64,000 bases of DNA from CBDFFW01 sp965246945. GTDB lineage: Bacteria > Pseudomonadota > Alphaproteobacteria > UBA11073. The notes beneath the pieces are model-generated. The model was not told where the DNA came from. It saw only the letters and a program-made list of their open reading frames with translations, and did not search any database. Shown here piece after piece: positions 8,014 through 16,548 of this stretch (position 1 is the first letter of the stretch; each line of letters begins with the position of its first letter). The stretch covers positions 992,001 through 1,056,000 of the forward strand of contig CBDFFW010000001.1 in assembly GCA_965246945.1 (NCBI GenBank). The letters run 5' to 3'. The translations under genes and the position numbers were made by a program.

Positions 8014-9300
8014 TTAGCGGATAATGCCGCTAATGTCATGGCATTGCTGCAATTGGGCATCGGAAATTTGGGCGTTGCGCAAATTGGCGTTATTTAGATA
8101 CACGCCGGTTAAATCAGCTTCGCTGAAATTCACATTTTGTAGATTTGCATAGCGCAGATCGGCATCGGTTAAATTAACGGCGGTGAGATCGGCATTGCTT
8201 AAATCGGCCATGCGCAGTGAAGCGTTGCTTAAAACCGTGTGTTTGCTGCGCCCGCCACCAAAAACCAGGGGCTGAAATTGGGCATAGGATAAATCCGCAC
8301 CGCTTAATTGGGCGTAGTTAAGCGAAGCCCCGCGCAAATCGGCCCGTGGTAATTTTGCCAAACGTAAATCAATTTCATCCAATATGGCGGTTTGCAATTG
8401 CACAGCCGGCAATTCGATGCCGACCGCAATAGCCGCAATGGCCCGCATGGCGGTGAGCTGCTTTTCGGGCCAGGCTTTATTTTCACGCAAATCAACGCCG
8501 GATAAATCCAGTAATTTACCGGCGCGGCCGCCACTTTCCAGCCAGGCGATATGTGCTTTGAATAATTGGGGCAGGGTATCGGTTAATTCACCAATGGTTT
8601 TGCCTTTGGGTGTTTCGCGCAGGGCATGTTCTAATTTTGCATCGGCTGTTTCTGCTTGCGAAAAATCAGCATGGCTAATCAAACTATCCGTTAAATTGGC
8701 CTGACGCAGATCACACGCCACTAAACAGGCACCGCGCAAATCGGCACCCTGCAATTGCGCCTGACGCAAATCGCAATTAGTGAGATCACAATTTTGCAGC
8801 GTGGCAAAATTCATGATGGTGCCGGTTAGCATGCTACCCTGCATTTGCGCATCCCGCAAATTGGCGAAAGATAAATTGGCTGGTGCAGCCTGCTGACCGT
8901 AAGCGCTGATATCACCATCCCGTTTATAGGCCGTCACGGCACCTTCACGCAGGTCGACCTGTTGCATCGAGGCGCCCACTAAAATAGCGCCGTCTAATTG
9001 CGCGCCGCGCAAATCGGCTTTGTTTAAATGGGCCTGGCTAAGATCCGCGCGGCGTAAATCGGCGGCAAATAAAGTGGCACTTTCCAATTGGGCAAAATTT
9101 AATTTGCCATTTTGCAAATTGCTGCCGGTTAAATCTGCGCCGCGCAAATCCGCATTGATTAAATTCAAGCCGCTGAGATCAACAAATTGCAAAACGGCGC
9201 GGGCACCGCCGGGGATATTCTGAGAAAAATGCGCGTGTTTTTGGATCGCCTCATCCAATTCGGTTTGGCTATAACGGCGCGGGGGAAGCGATTCAGCCAC
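8014..9300 (-). CDS. pentapeptide repeat protein
   Basis: A protein of about 428 residues made almost wholly of pentapeptide repeats of the A(D/N)LXX type, for example LINADLRGADLTGSNLQNG near the start and ANLTDADLRYANLQNVNF-like units near the end. A non-repeat insert around the middle (TPKGKTIGELTDTLPQLFKAHIAWL) separates two right-handed quadrilateral beta-helices. Such proteins fold as rod-like helices; some mimic DNA and bind gyrase, but most have unknown roles. The frame is open to 9357, but the GTG at 9300 overlaps the pgi stop by 8 bp and better fits the protein. It lies between pgi and mutL on the same strand. No signal peptide is seen, so it is probably cytosolic. Confidence 0.88.
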   Translation of the reverse strand: MAESLPPRRYSQTELDEAIQKHAHFSQNIPGGARAVLQFVDLSGLNLINADLRGADLTGSNLQNGKLNFAQLESATLFAADLRRADLSQAHLNKADLRGAQLDGAILVGASMQQVDLREGAVTAYKRDGDISAYGQQAAPANLSFANLRDAQMQGSMLTGTIMNFATLQNCDLTNCDLRQAQLQGADLRGACLVACDLRQANLTDSLISHADFSQAETADAKLEHALRETPKGKTIGELTDTLPQLFKAHIAWLESGGRAGKLLDLSGVDLRENKAWPEKQLTAMRAIAAIAVGIELPAVQLQTAILDEIDLRLAKLPRADLRGASLNYAQLSGADLSYAQFQPLVFGGGRSKHTVLSNASLRMADLSNADLTAVNLTDADLRYANLQNVNFSEADLTGVYLNNANLRNAQISDAQLQQCHDISGIIR

Positions 9301-10696
9301 GAAGTGAATTCTGCGCCAAGCGCTTGCCGAGTTCAACCCCTGGTTGGTCAAACGCATTTAACCGCCAGCACAAGGCCTGAATAAACACGCTGTGTTCATA
9401 CAAAGCGAGCAAGCCGCCCAGTGTTGTTGGCGTTAGATCCTGGCATTTCAAGATATGCACTGGATGCCGGCCAGGGAAAGCAGGTGGTTCGCCAATACTT
9501 AATGCTTCGATTTGCGCATAAGCATTGGCCAATAATTGTTTTTGCTGCAGATCATTCGCGAAATGTGTTTTTTCTTCGCTGATAATAAATTCAGCCCAAC
9601 TGTGATTGGCCCCTTGGTGCAACCATTGAAAAAAACTGTGTTGCACGGTGGTGCCCACGCCGCCAAACACAAATGGCCCGCCCACGCCATAGCGCGATGG
9701 TTTGCCCAAACTTTCCATAATCAATTGTTGCAGATGGGTGGGTAAATGCCGTAAGCGGTCAATATACGGATAAATGCCGCCACCCGATTTGCGGGCCACG
9801 CTGTGTTGCCAAATGGTGGCCAGTGCGTGCAATAACGGCGCATTTTCTTCGGCATCGTAATATAAACAATGTTCATCCATGGCACGCGCACCAGCCAGTA
9901 TTTGCGCAAACGCATCCCAGCCGTGCGCGAAAATAAGTGAGGCGCTTACGGCTGACCACAGGCTAAACCGGCCGCCGACCCAATCCCAAAAGGGTAGGAT
10001 TTGTTTGGCGGGAATGCCATCGGCCTTCGCCAAATTTGGTTTGGTGGTGACCGCCCATAAGTTTTGTTTATGCGTTTGCCAAGGGATGGCGTAACTGGCA
10101 TTACTGGCCACCTCGGCCGTGGTCCAACTTTTGCTGACAATAAAAACTAAGGTAGTGGCCGGATTTAAATTGCGTAATAAAAGCTCACGTGTTTGCGGAT
10201 CGCAATTGGCCCAGAAATGAATTTTAGCGCGGGGCGGATGACTGACCGATAATACATCATGGGCCAGTTCAACGGCATGGTATGAACCGCCCAAACCGAT
10301 ATGGATGATATCGGTAATGTGCCGGTAAGCCGGATCAACCTCCAAAGTTTGTGCCTGGATTTGCCAGCCTTGCACTGCAGCGGCAATATCACTTGGCAAT
10401 GTGGCAGGATTGGCCCGCAACGCCGTGTGCCAAGCGGCACGATCTTCCGAAATATTCACATGTTCGCCCGTGAACAGCCCCTGCAATTTTTCTTTGACCT
10501 GCGCCGCGCCCGCCAAATTATGTAAGGCATCCCAGCCAATTTTTGGAATGCGTGCCCGTGTTAAATCCAGTTCCCAACCAGCGGCTTGAATGGCCGCGGT
10601 GGGCGTGTATTCTGTACTGGGCGCGCCATAAGCGATGGAGTGCAGCGCCACCCAGGCCTGGCCCAAATTTGCTTCCGGATGATATTCAAATACCAA
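9293..10696 (-). CDS. pgi: glucose-6-phosphate isomerase
   Basis: A 467-residue phosphoglucose isomerase, which interconverts glucose-6-phosphate and fructose-6-phosphate. Seen are the phosphate-binding region IIHIGLGGSYHAVELA, IVSKSWTTAEV, the family signature DWVGGRFSLWSAVS, and the C-terminal signature FDQPGVELGKRLA. It is shorter than the 549-residue E. coli enzyme, chiefly at the N-terminus and in loops, which is common in compact bacterial forms. It is first in the run pgi > pentapeptide > mutL > priA. The ATG at 10696 begins VFEYHPEANLGQ; no strong ribosome-binding site is seen. Confidence 0.95.
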   Translation of the reverse strand: MVFEYHPEANLGQAWVALHSIAYGAPSTEYTPTAAIQAAGWELDLTRARIPKIGWDALHNLAGAAQVKEKLQGLFTGEHVNISEDRAAWHTALRANPATLPSDIAAAVQGWQIQAQTLEVDPAYRHITDIIHIGLGGSYHAVELAHDVLSVSHPPRAKIHFWANCDPQTRELLLRNLNPATTLVFIVSKSWTTAEVASNASYAIPWQTHKQNLWAVTTKPNLAKADGIPAKQILPFWDWVGGRFSLWSAVSASLIFAHGWDAFAQILAGARAMDEHCLYYDAEENAPLLHALATIWQHSVARKSGGGIYPYIDRLRHLPTHLQQLIMESLGKPSRYGVGGPFVFGGVGTTVQHSFFQWLHQGANHSWAEFIISEEKTHFANDLQQKQLLANAYAQIEALSIGEPPAFPGRHPVHILKCQDLTPTTLGGLLALYEHSVFIQALCWRLNAFDQPGVELGKRLAQNSLRG

Positions 10697-10771
10697 GTGG
10701 TTAACCTAGGTGAATCGCTAATTGCCGTAAAGCAATGCGGCAAAGAAATCACTTCAGGATAAGGCGAGTTG

Positions 10772-12163
10772 CTATTTGCCCAACACTATCGGTCCAGGGT
10801 CGGGCAATTCAATGGCATTGGGAATATTAGTGGGGGAGCCGACGATAATGGTGGTTAGGTTTTCTGACTTCAATAGGCGCTTGGCCAGTTGGGAGACATC
10901 GTCCAGCGTTACGGCATTTAGTGCCGCTGCACGGTCTTCAGGATAACTGCGCGGCAGGTGATCTAACTGCATTTTTACAATAAACCCAGCGATTTTATCG
11001 GTTGAGGTTAGTGATAATGGCAGAATGCCAGTTAAATACGTTTTAGCATCTTGCAATTCATCAGCGGTGATGCCCCCGCTGGCCATTTTGGCCCATTCTT
11101 CTTTAATCACGCTGATGGCTTGTGCCGTGCTGTCATTGCTGGTGGCGGCACCCACCGTAATCATATCGGCGTAATCGTAATTGGACATTTGCGTATCAAC
11201 GCCGTAGGTCAACCCGCGTTTTTCACGCACTTCATGCATCAGCCGTGAGTTAAAACCGCCACCACCCAAAACATAATTCATAATACTGCCGGCATACCAG
11301 GCGGGGTCTTCCCGCTTGATGCCTTGTTCCACCATCACCACTTTGCTTTGCGGCACGTTGCGCGTGACGATATAGGTTTTGCCGACTGCTTGTAATTGCA
11401 CAGATGGTAATTTGGGTGCTGGTTTTTCTGATTTTTGTGGCAGATCACCAAACATATTATCCAGCCAGGCGCCTAATTCAGTATCGGTAATATCACCCGC
11501 CACCCCAATTACCAATTGATCGCGGGTTAGATATTGCTTGGTATACCCACGCAAATCATCCGGCTTTAATCCGCGCAGGGTTTTAACCGTACCTTGGCTG
11601 GGTTGGTGATAAGGGTGGCCGGCCAACACGGTATTATTGGCGGTACGGTAAGCGACCCAGCCAGGGTCCATCACTTGATATTGCAGATCACTCACAATTT
11701 GTTCGGCGACCCGTTTGACATCTTTGGCATCGAAGCGCGGTTGGTTGAGGCTGAGATGCAGCAATTCAGCCGCGCGCGTGCGGTTAACACTAAGGGTTTT
11801 TAGTTCACCGCGCAATTCATCGCGGTCGGCACTATAAGACAGGCTGATCGCATCATCTTCCAAGGCCGCTTGAAATGCTTCCGCATTCAAATCACCCGCG
11901 CCCTCATCCAAAGTGCTGGCCACCAGATGGGCCAAGCCAACCTTGGCCGCGGGATCGTAAGCCGCACCTGCATGCCGAAAAGCAAAACTCAGCGTAATCA
12001 CGGGCACCGACCAATCTTGCAGCAGCCAAGCCTTAATTCCTTTCGGCGAGGTGACTTCTTCAATATTCATGGCATATGTTTGGCAGAATGGAACACAAAG
12101 TGCCAAAAGAAAGATGCATAATTTTAGAAAGCTTTTTATATCACGCATAAATCTTATAATCAT
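10772..12163 (-). CDS. M16 family peptidase-like protein, zinc site lost
   Basis: A 463-residue exported M16-fold protein. The N-terminus (FLKLCIFLLALCVPFCQTYA) is a signal peptide, so the protein is periplasmic. The inverted zinc motif HXXEH expected after AAYDPAAKVG is missing: the segment reads GLAHLVASTLDEG. The rest, including ANNTVLAGHPYHQPSQGT, the RDQLVIGVAGDI strand and the C-terminal HEVREKRGLTYGV loop, follows the family. It is thus a non-catalytic partner, as in mitochondrial MPP-alpha-like pairs, with the catalytic gene 249 bp upstream. ATGs at 12163 and 12148 are both possible. Confidence 0.85.
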   Translation of the reverse strand: MIIRFMRDIKSFLKLCIFLLALCVPFCQTYAMNIEEVTSPKGIKAWLLQDWSVPVITLSFAFRHAGAAYDPAAKVGLAHLVASTLDEGAGDLNAEAFQAALEDDAISLSYSADRDELRGELKTLSVNRTRAAELLHLSLNQPRFDAKDVKRVAEQIVSDLQYQVMDPGWVAYRTANNTVLAGHPYHQPSQGTVKTLRGLKPDDLRGYTKQYLTRDQLVIGVAGDITDTELGAWLDNMFGDLPQKSEKPAPKLPSVQLQAVGKTYIVTRNVPQSKVVMVEQGIKREDPAWYAGSIMNYVLGGGGFNSRLMHEVREKRGLTYGVDTQMSNYDYADMITVGAATSNDSTAQAISVIKEEWAKMASGGITADELQDAKTYLTGILPLSLTSTDKIAGFIVKMQLDHLPRSYPEDRAAALNAVTLDDVSQLAKRLLKSENLTTIIVGSPTNIPNAIELPDPGPIVLGK

Positions 12164-12207
12164 GATTATAATTTGTTTTCAAATGTTATTCATATAATAT
12201 ATTATTT

Positions 12208-12444
12208 ATGGGTTTTGCAGCATTCTTATCTTCATTAGGTATTATGTGTATAATTAGTATACCAATATATTTTGGTTATAAATTTTTGAACTTAAAAAAC
12301 GATTTTTTTGGCCAGTCACTATTTGCATTAACATTTGTATTAATTCTTCTAATTTTTATTCCATTTACTTTTTTTATTTTCACAAATATGACCACATTTT
12401 TTGGAACAATATTTAATGGGTTTGCGGCAATAATACACCTGTAA
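12208..12444 (+). CDS. possible small AT-rich membrane protein
   Basis: A 78-residue frame between the two M16 genes on the opposite strand. It encodes two strongly hydrophobic segments (FLSSLGIMCIISIPIYFGY and LFALTFVLILLIFIPFTFF). Its AT content is far above its neighbours, and its 3' end overlaps the end of the catalytic M16 gene by 32 bp. No ribosome-binding site is clear and I recognise no family. It could be a real recent acquisition or a chance frame in an AT-rich spacer, where phenylalanine and isoleucine codons arise easily. Confidence 0.3.
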   Translation: MGFAAFLSSLGIMCIISIPIYFGYKFLNLKNDFFGQSLFALTFVLILLIFIPFTFFIFTNMTTFFGTIFNGFAAIIHL

Positions 12445-13756
12445 CTTCCCGCGTATTAGCGAAAACTTTATGTGCTATAGCGTTAACTTCTTCAACCGTC
12501 ACCGCATTGATGCGAGCGGGCCACTGTTCAACATCGTCGATATCCTGGCCGGTGGTGACCGCCATACCGAACAGGTAGGCTGGATGCATTAGGGAGTCGC
12601 GCGCGTAAACTGCCTGCGCCAATTGACGTTTTTTGGCTTGCGCCACTTCTTCAGCGGTCACGCCCGTGGTCAGTAATTTAGCCAATTCAGCGCGCAAAGC
12701 GGCTTCTGCTTCCACCACCGTTTTATCAGGCGTTGGGGAAATATAAAGTTGCAGCATATTCTGTTGCAGCGAAACCGGATTATAATAAATGCCGACGCTA
12801 GAGGCGATTTCCTGATGTAGCACCAATTCACGGTATAAATGGCTGGTGGCACTTTCGCCGAAAATATCGACCAAGATTTGCAAGGCATAGGGATCAGCAG
12901 CTTCATCGGCATTGCCGTAGCTGGGTGCCAGATAAGCAATTTGTATAGTGGGCTGCTGCACATTTTCATCCCGCAATTCAATACGGCTTTGCGTGGCGGG
13001 TAATTCCGGCACAGGCCGTTCGCGTTTTGGCGTATCCCGTACGGGAATGCTGCCGTAATATTTTTCGGCCATGGTTTTTAATTCATCCGGTGTCATATCA
13101 CCGCTAACCACCAAAGTGGCATTGCCCGGGTGATACCATTTTGCGTAAAAAGTATCCGCCGCCGTTTTATCCAATTTGGCAATTTCGGCATCCCAGCCAA
13201 TCACTGGCACTCCATAAGCATAACCACCCAACAAGGCCACTTGGATTTGTTCTTGTAAGCGCTGGCCAGGATCAACCTCAACTCTTTGCTGGCGCTCTTC
13301 GCGCACCACACTGCGCTCAGTGGTTACTTCGTTTTCTGCCAGCCGTAGATTTTGCATGCGGTCGGCTTCTAATTCCATAATTAAAGGCAGGCGGTCCTTG
13401 GCAATTTTGGTGAAATAAGCTGTGAAGTCATAACTGGTAAAGGCATTATCTTCACCACCTTGGCGGGCGATGATGCGAGAAATTTCGCCGGGCGGAACTT
13501 TCTCGGTTCCTTTAAACATCAGATGTTCAAAGAAATGGGCAATGCCGGATTGGCCGATGGGATCATCTGCTGCACCAACATTAAACCAAATCATATGCGC
13601 CACCACTGGCGCACGGTGATTTTCAATCAGGATTACCCGCATACCGTTCGATAGCGTGAAACTGGTCGGGTGAAACAAGCCAGCCGTATCAGCAGCAAAA
13701 GCGGTGGGGGAAAGAGCAAGCACAGTCATTAAAATCGCCAATAATCGTTTAAGCAC
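12413..13756 (-). CDS. M16 family zinc metallopeptidase (pitrilysin/processing-peptidase type)
   Basis: A 447-residue exported peptidase with signal peptide MLKRLLAILMTVLALSPTAFA. The inverted zinc-binding motif HFFEH sits in GIAHFFEHLMFKGTEKVPP, with the downstream glutamate in the TTERSVVREERQQR region, so the site looks intact. YGVPVIGWDAEI and FYAKWYHPGNATLVVSGD follow family patterns. Together with the inactive M16 gene downstream it probably forms a periplasmic heterodimer that degrades or processes peptides. Substrates are unknown. It lies 40 bp downstream of pyrG on the same strand. Confidence 0.9.
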   Translation of the reverse strand: MLKRLLAILMTVLALSPTAFAADTAGLFHPTSFTLSNGMRVILIENHRAPVVAHMIWFNVGAADDPIGQSGIAHFFEHLMFKGTEKVPPGEISRIIARQGGEDNAFTSYDFTAYFTKIAKDRLPLIMELEADRMQNLRLAENEVTTERSVVREERQQRVEVDPGQRLQEQIQVALLGGYAYGVPVIGWDAEIAKLDKTAADTFYAKWYHPGNATLVVSGDMTPDELKTMAEKYYGSIPVRDTPKRERPVPELPATQSRIELRDENVQQPTIQIAYLAPSYGNADEAADPYALQILVDIFGESATSHLYRELVLHQEIASSVGIYYNPVSLQQNMLQLYISPTPDKTVVEAEAALRAELAKLLTTGVTAEEVAQAKKRQLAQAVYARDSLMHPAYLFGMAVTTGQDIDDVEQWPARINAVTVEEVNAIAHKVFANTREVTGVLLPQTH

Positions 13757-13796
13757 AATTACTTTTAATGAGCATCATCTCGCATTGCAATGTCAA

Positions 13797-15458
13797 TTAA
13801 GTAGCTGCTTTAACGCTTTCCTGATTGCGCTGGTGTTTCAATGCGGCAGCGATGAAGGAAGTGAACAGGGGATAAGGCTTCAAAGGTTGCGATTGCAATT
13901 CGGGGTGGAATTGCACGCCGATGAACCAGGGATGATCACGCCGCTCGACGATTTCGGGGAGCAACCCATCGGGCGAGGTGCCGGTAATAAACAAGCCGGC
14001 TTTTTCCAGCGTGGCACGATAATTCATATTTACTTCATAACGGTGGCGGTGCCGCCCGCTGATTTTATCGGTGCCATAAATTTTTTGCACTTTACTACCA
14101 GGCTGCAAAACACAGTCATAAGCGCCAAGCCGCATGGTGCCGCCCAAATCGCTTTCGGTATTGCGTTTTTGTTTGGTGCCGGCATTGTCCCATTCAGTCA
14201 TCAATGCCACCACGGGCGTATCGGTCGGGCCAAATTCGGTCGAGCTTGCTTTGGCCAACCCGCCGAGATTTTTGGCTGCTTCCACCACAGCCATTTGCAT
14301 GCCGAAACAAATGCCAAAATATGGGATATTGTTTTCGCGCGCATAGCGCACGGCGGCGAGCTTGCCTTCGGCGCCGCGTTCGCCAAAGGCACCTGGCACT
14401 AAAATGCCATCGCAATTAGCCAATCGTTCTAGCAATTTTGGGCTGTTTTTGCTGGCATCAATCCAGTCCAGTTCTACCGCTGCGCGGTTAGTCACGCCAC
14501 CATGAATCAGGGCTTCGTTTAATGATTTATAGCTGTCAATCAGCTCAACATATTTGCCGACAATGCCAATCCGTACGGTGTGTTTGGGCTTGCGCAGGGC
14601 GTTGAACAACTCCTGCCATGGTTTCAAATCCGGCTTGGGCGCTTTCATGCTGAAATAACTCAGCACTTCGGTGTCAAAGCCTTCGGCATGATAACTTAAA
14701 GGAACTTCGTAAATACTGGTGACATCATAAGCGGCAATCACGCGTTGCGGTAGTACGTTGCAAAACTGTGCCAGTTTGGCACGCTGATCGGCGGGAATTT
14801 TTTCTTCGGCACGACAGAGCAACATTTCGGGTTGAATTCCCACCGATAATAATTCTTTCACCGAATGCTGGGTTGGCTTCGTTTTCAATTCACCCGCCGC
14901 ACGGATATAGGGCATGAGTGTGACATGGATAAATAATGCGCGTGCGCTGCCTACCTCATTCCCGAATTGGCGAATGGCTTCGAGGAAGGGCAAGCTTTCG
15001 ATATCGCCGACCGTACCGCCGATTTCACAAATTACGAAATCAACCGGGCCGGCATCTGCGCGGATAAAGTCTTTAATTTCATCCGTAATATGTGGGATCA
15101 CCTGCACAGTTGCACCCAAATAATCACCGCGCCGTTCACGGGCGAGCACATTGGAGTAAATCCGGCCCGTGGAAATGCTGTCGCTGGCCTTGGCAGGTAC
15201 GCCGGTAAAGCGTTCATAATGACCGAGATCCAAATCTGTTTCCGCGCCATCATCGGTTACAAATACTTCGCCATGCTGATACGGCGACATGGTGCCAGGA
15301 TCGACATTTAAATAGGGATCAAGCTTGCGCAATCTAACGCTGTAACAGCGCGCCTGTAATAATGCGCCTAAGGCTGAAGCGGCAATTCCTTTGCCAAGTG
15401 AAGAGACAACTCCCCCCGTAATAAAGATATAACGCGGTTTTGTTGTGGTTTTTGGCAT
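13797..15458 (-). CDS. pyrG: CTP synthase
   Basis: A 553-residue CTP synthase, which aminates UTP to CTP with glutamine as the nitrogen source. The N-terminal synthetase domain begins with IFITGGVVSSLGKGI and contains LDPYLNVDPGTMSPYQHGEV. The C-terminal class I glutamine amidotransferase domain has the nucleophile in FGICFGMQ and the second catalytic pair in GVQFHPE. Length is typical. It lies 32 bp downstream of secG on the same strand, an order often seen in alphaproteobacteria. Confidence 0.98.
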   Translation of the reverse strand: MPKTTTKPRYIFITGGVVSSLGKGIAASALGALLQARCYSVRLRKLDPYLNVDPGTMSPYQHGEVFVTDDGAETDLDLGHYERFTGVPAKASDSISTGRIYSNVLARERRGDYLGATVQVIPHITDEIKDFIRADAGPVDFVICEIGGTVGDIESLPFLEAIRQFGNEVGSARALFIHVTLMPYIRAAGELKTKPTQHSVKELLSVGIQPEMLLCRAEEKIPADQRAKLAQFCNVLPQRVIAAYDVTSIYEVPLSYHAEGFDTEVLSYFSMKAPKPDLKPWQELFNALRKPKHTVRIGIVGKYVELIDSYKSLNEALIHGGVTNRAAVELDWIDASKNSPKLLERLANCDGILVPGAFGERGAEGKLAAVRYARENNIPYFGICFGMQMAVVEAAKNLGGLAKASSTEFGPTDTPVVALMTEWDNAGTKQKRNTESDLGGTMRLGAYDCVLQPGSKVQKIYGTDKISGRHRHRYEVNMNYRATLEKAGLFITGTSPDGLLPEIVERRDHPWFIGVQFHPELQSQPLKPYPLFTSFIAAALKHQRNQESVKAAT

Positions 15459-15490
15459 GGTAAGCTGGTGATATAATCCGAAGGGGTTGG

Positions 15491-15865
15491 TTAATTTTGA
15501 ACGGGAACTTTGGGTGCTTCCACCGGTTTTGTTTCAGTCGGCGGTGTTGGTGTTTCGCTGCCGGTGGGCGGGGTTGGGGCCGTTGGGCTGGTTGCTTCCT
15601 GCGCTTCAATGGCTTGGGTAATAGAAGTGCTTTTATTTTCGCGGGTGGAGATAACCACCAAACTTAAATTGCTGATCAGAAAAGCGAGCGCCAAACCAAT
15701 GGTTAATTTGGTCATAAAATTAGCCGTGCCGCGCGGGTTCATGAAATTGCCCATACCGCCGGTATTGCCCGCCGCCAAACCGCCACCATCCGATTTTTGG
15801 AGCAAAATAACACCGACCAGCGCGACCGCTAAGATCACATGAATTGTCATAACAACAGCAAACAT
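15491..15865 (-). CDS. secG: preprotein translocase subunit SecG
   Basis: A 124-residue SecG, the small accessory subunit of the SecYEG channel. It has two membrane segments: residues about 2-22, and LTIGLALAFLISNLSLVVIS. Between them is the conserved cytosolic loop with LLQKSDGGGLAAGNTGGMGNFMNPRGTANF. The C-terminus is a threonine- and proline-rich tail (TAPTPPTGSETPTPPTET) typical of alphaproteobacterial SecG. It starts at the ATG at 15865, divergent from the glycosylase gene. Confidence 0.93.
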   Translation of the reverse strand: MFAVVMTIHVILAVALVGVILLQKSDGGGLAAGNTGGMGNFMNPRGTANFMTKLTIGLALAFLISNLSLVVISTRENKSTSITQAIEAQEATSPTAPTPPTGSETPTPPTETKPVEAPKVPVQN

Positions 15866-15933
15866 AGGATCAGACGCTACGCCGATTGAATAAAATTGCC
15901 AAGGAAATTAGCGCAGCATGCTATATTAGAAAT

Positions 15934-16548
15934 ATGGCTTGGGTGGTTGAAGATTTAAAGCAATTAGCAGCAGATCCCATTATTGCGCAATTGTGGCAGC
16001 GGGCCAGTACCCCGCCGTTGCGGCCGCGTATGGCTAATCTGACAACACTGATTTCCTTAATCATCGAACAACAGATTGCGGTGAAAGCCGCGCGGACAAT
16101 TATGGGGCGCATTAATTCGGTTTTAGGTGATGAGTGGGAATTGGCTGCTTGTTTAACGCTCGATGAAAATGCGTGGCGAAGTTTCGGCATTAGCGGTGTG
16201 AAAACGCGTTATATTCAAAATTTGCTGCAACATGTTGTTGCAGGTAATTTGCAAATTACCGCATTGCCAAAAATGAGTGATGCCGAAATAGTGCAGCATT
16301 TAACCCAAATTAAAGGCATTGGCCGCTGGACGGCGGAATATTATCTGTTGTTTTGCCTGCAACGCCGTGATGTGTGGCCGGCGGGTGATTTGGTGTTGCA
16401 GGCCAGCTTGCAAAATGTTTATGGCTTAAACACACGGCCGAATGCCAAACAAACCGATGTGATTGGCCAAAGTTTTGCCCCATACCGCAGCGCCGCCACA
16501 TTGTTATTCTGGCATGCTTATAAAACACCTTCGATGTTATTGCTTTAA
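15934..16548 (+). CDS. DNA-3-methyladenine glycosylase II (AlkA-like, HhH-GPD)
   Basis: A protein of about 204 residues of the helix-hairpin-helix GPD superfamily that removes alkylated bases from DNA. Seen are LTTLISLIIEQQIAVKAA, the hairpin ITQ/LTQIKGIGRWTAEYYLLF, and the catalytic aspartate in DVWPAGDLVLQ, matching the FPAGDLG site of AlkA. It lacks the N-terminal domain of E. coli AlkA, like other compact forms. A TTG at 15886 would add 16 residues, but the ATG at 15934 matches family starts better. Its stop overlaps the convergent purL stop by 4 bp. Confidence 0.88.
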   Translation: MAWVVEDLKQLAADPIIAQLWQRASTPPLRPRMANLTTLISLIIEQQIAVKAARTIMGRINSVLGDEWELAACLTLDENAWRSFGISGVKTRYIQNLLQHVVAGNLQITALPKMSDAEIVQHLTQIKGIGRWTAEYYLLFCLQRRDVWPAGDLVLQASLQNVYGLNTRPNAKQTDVIGQSFAPYRSAATLLFWHAYKTPSMLLL

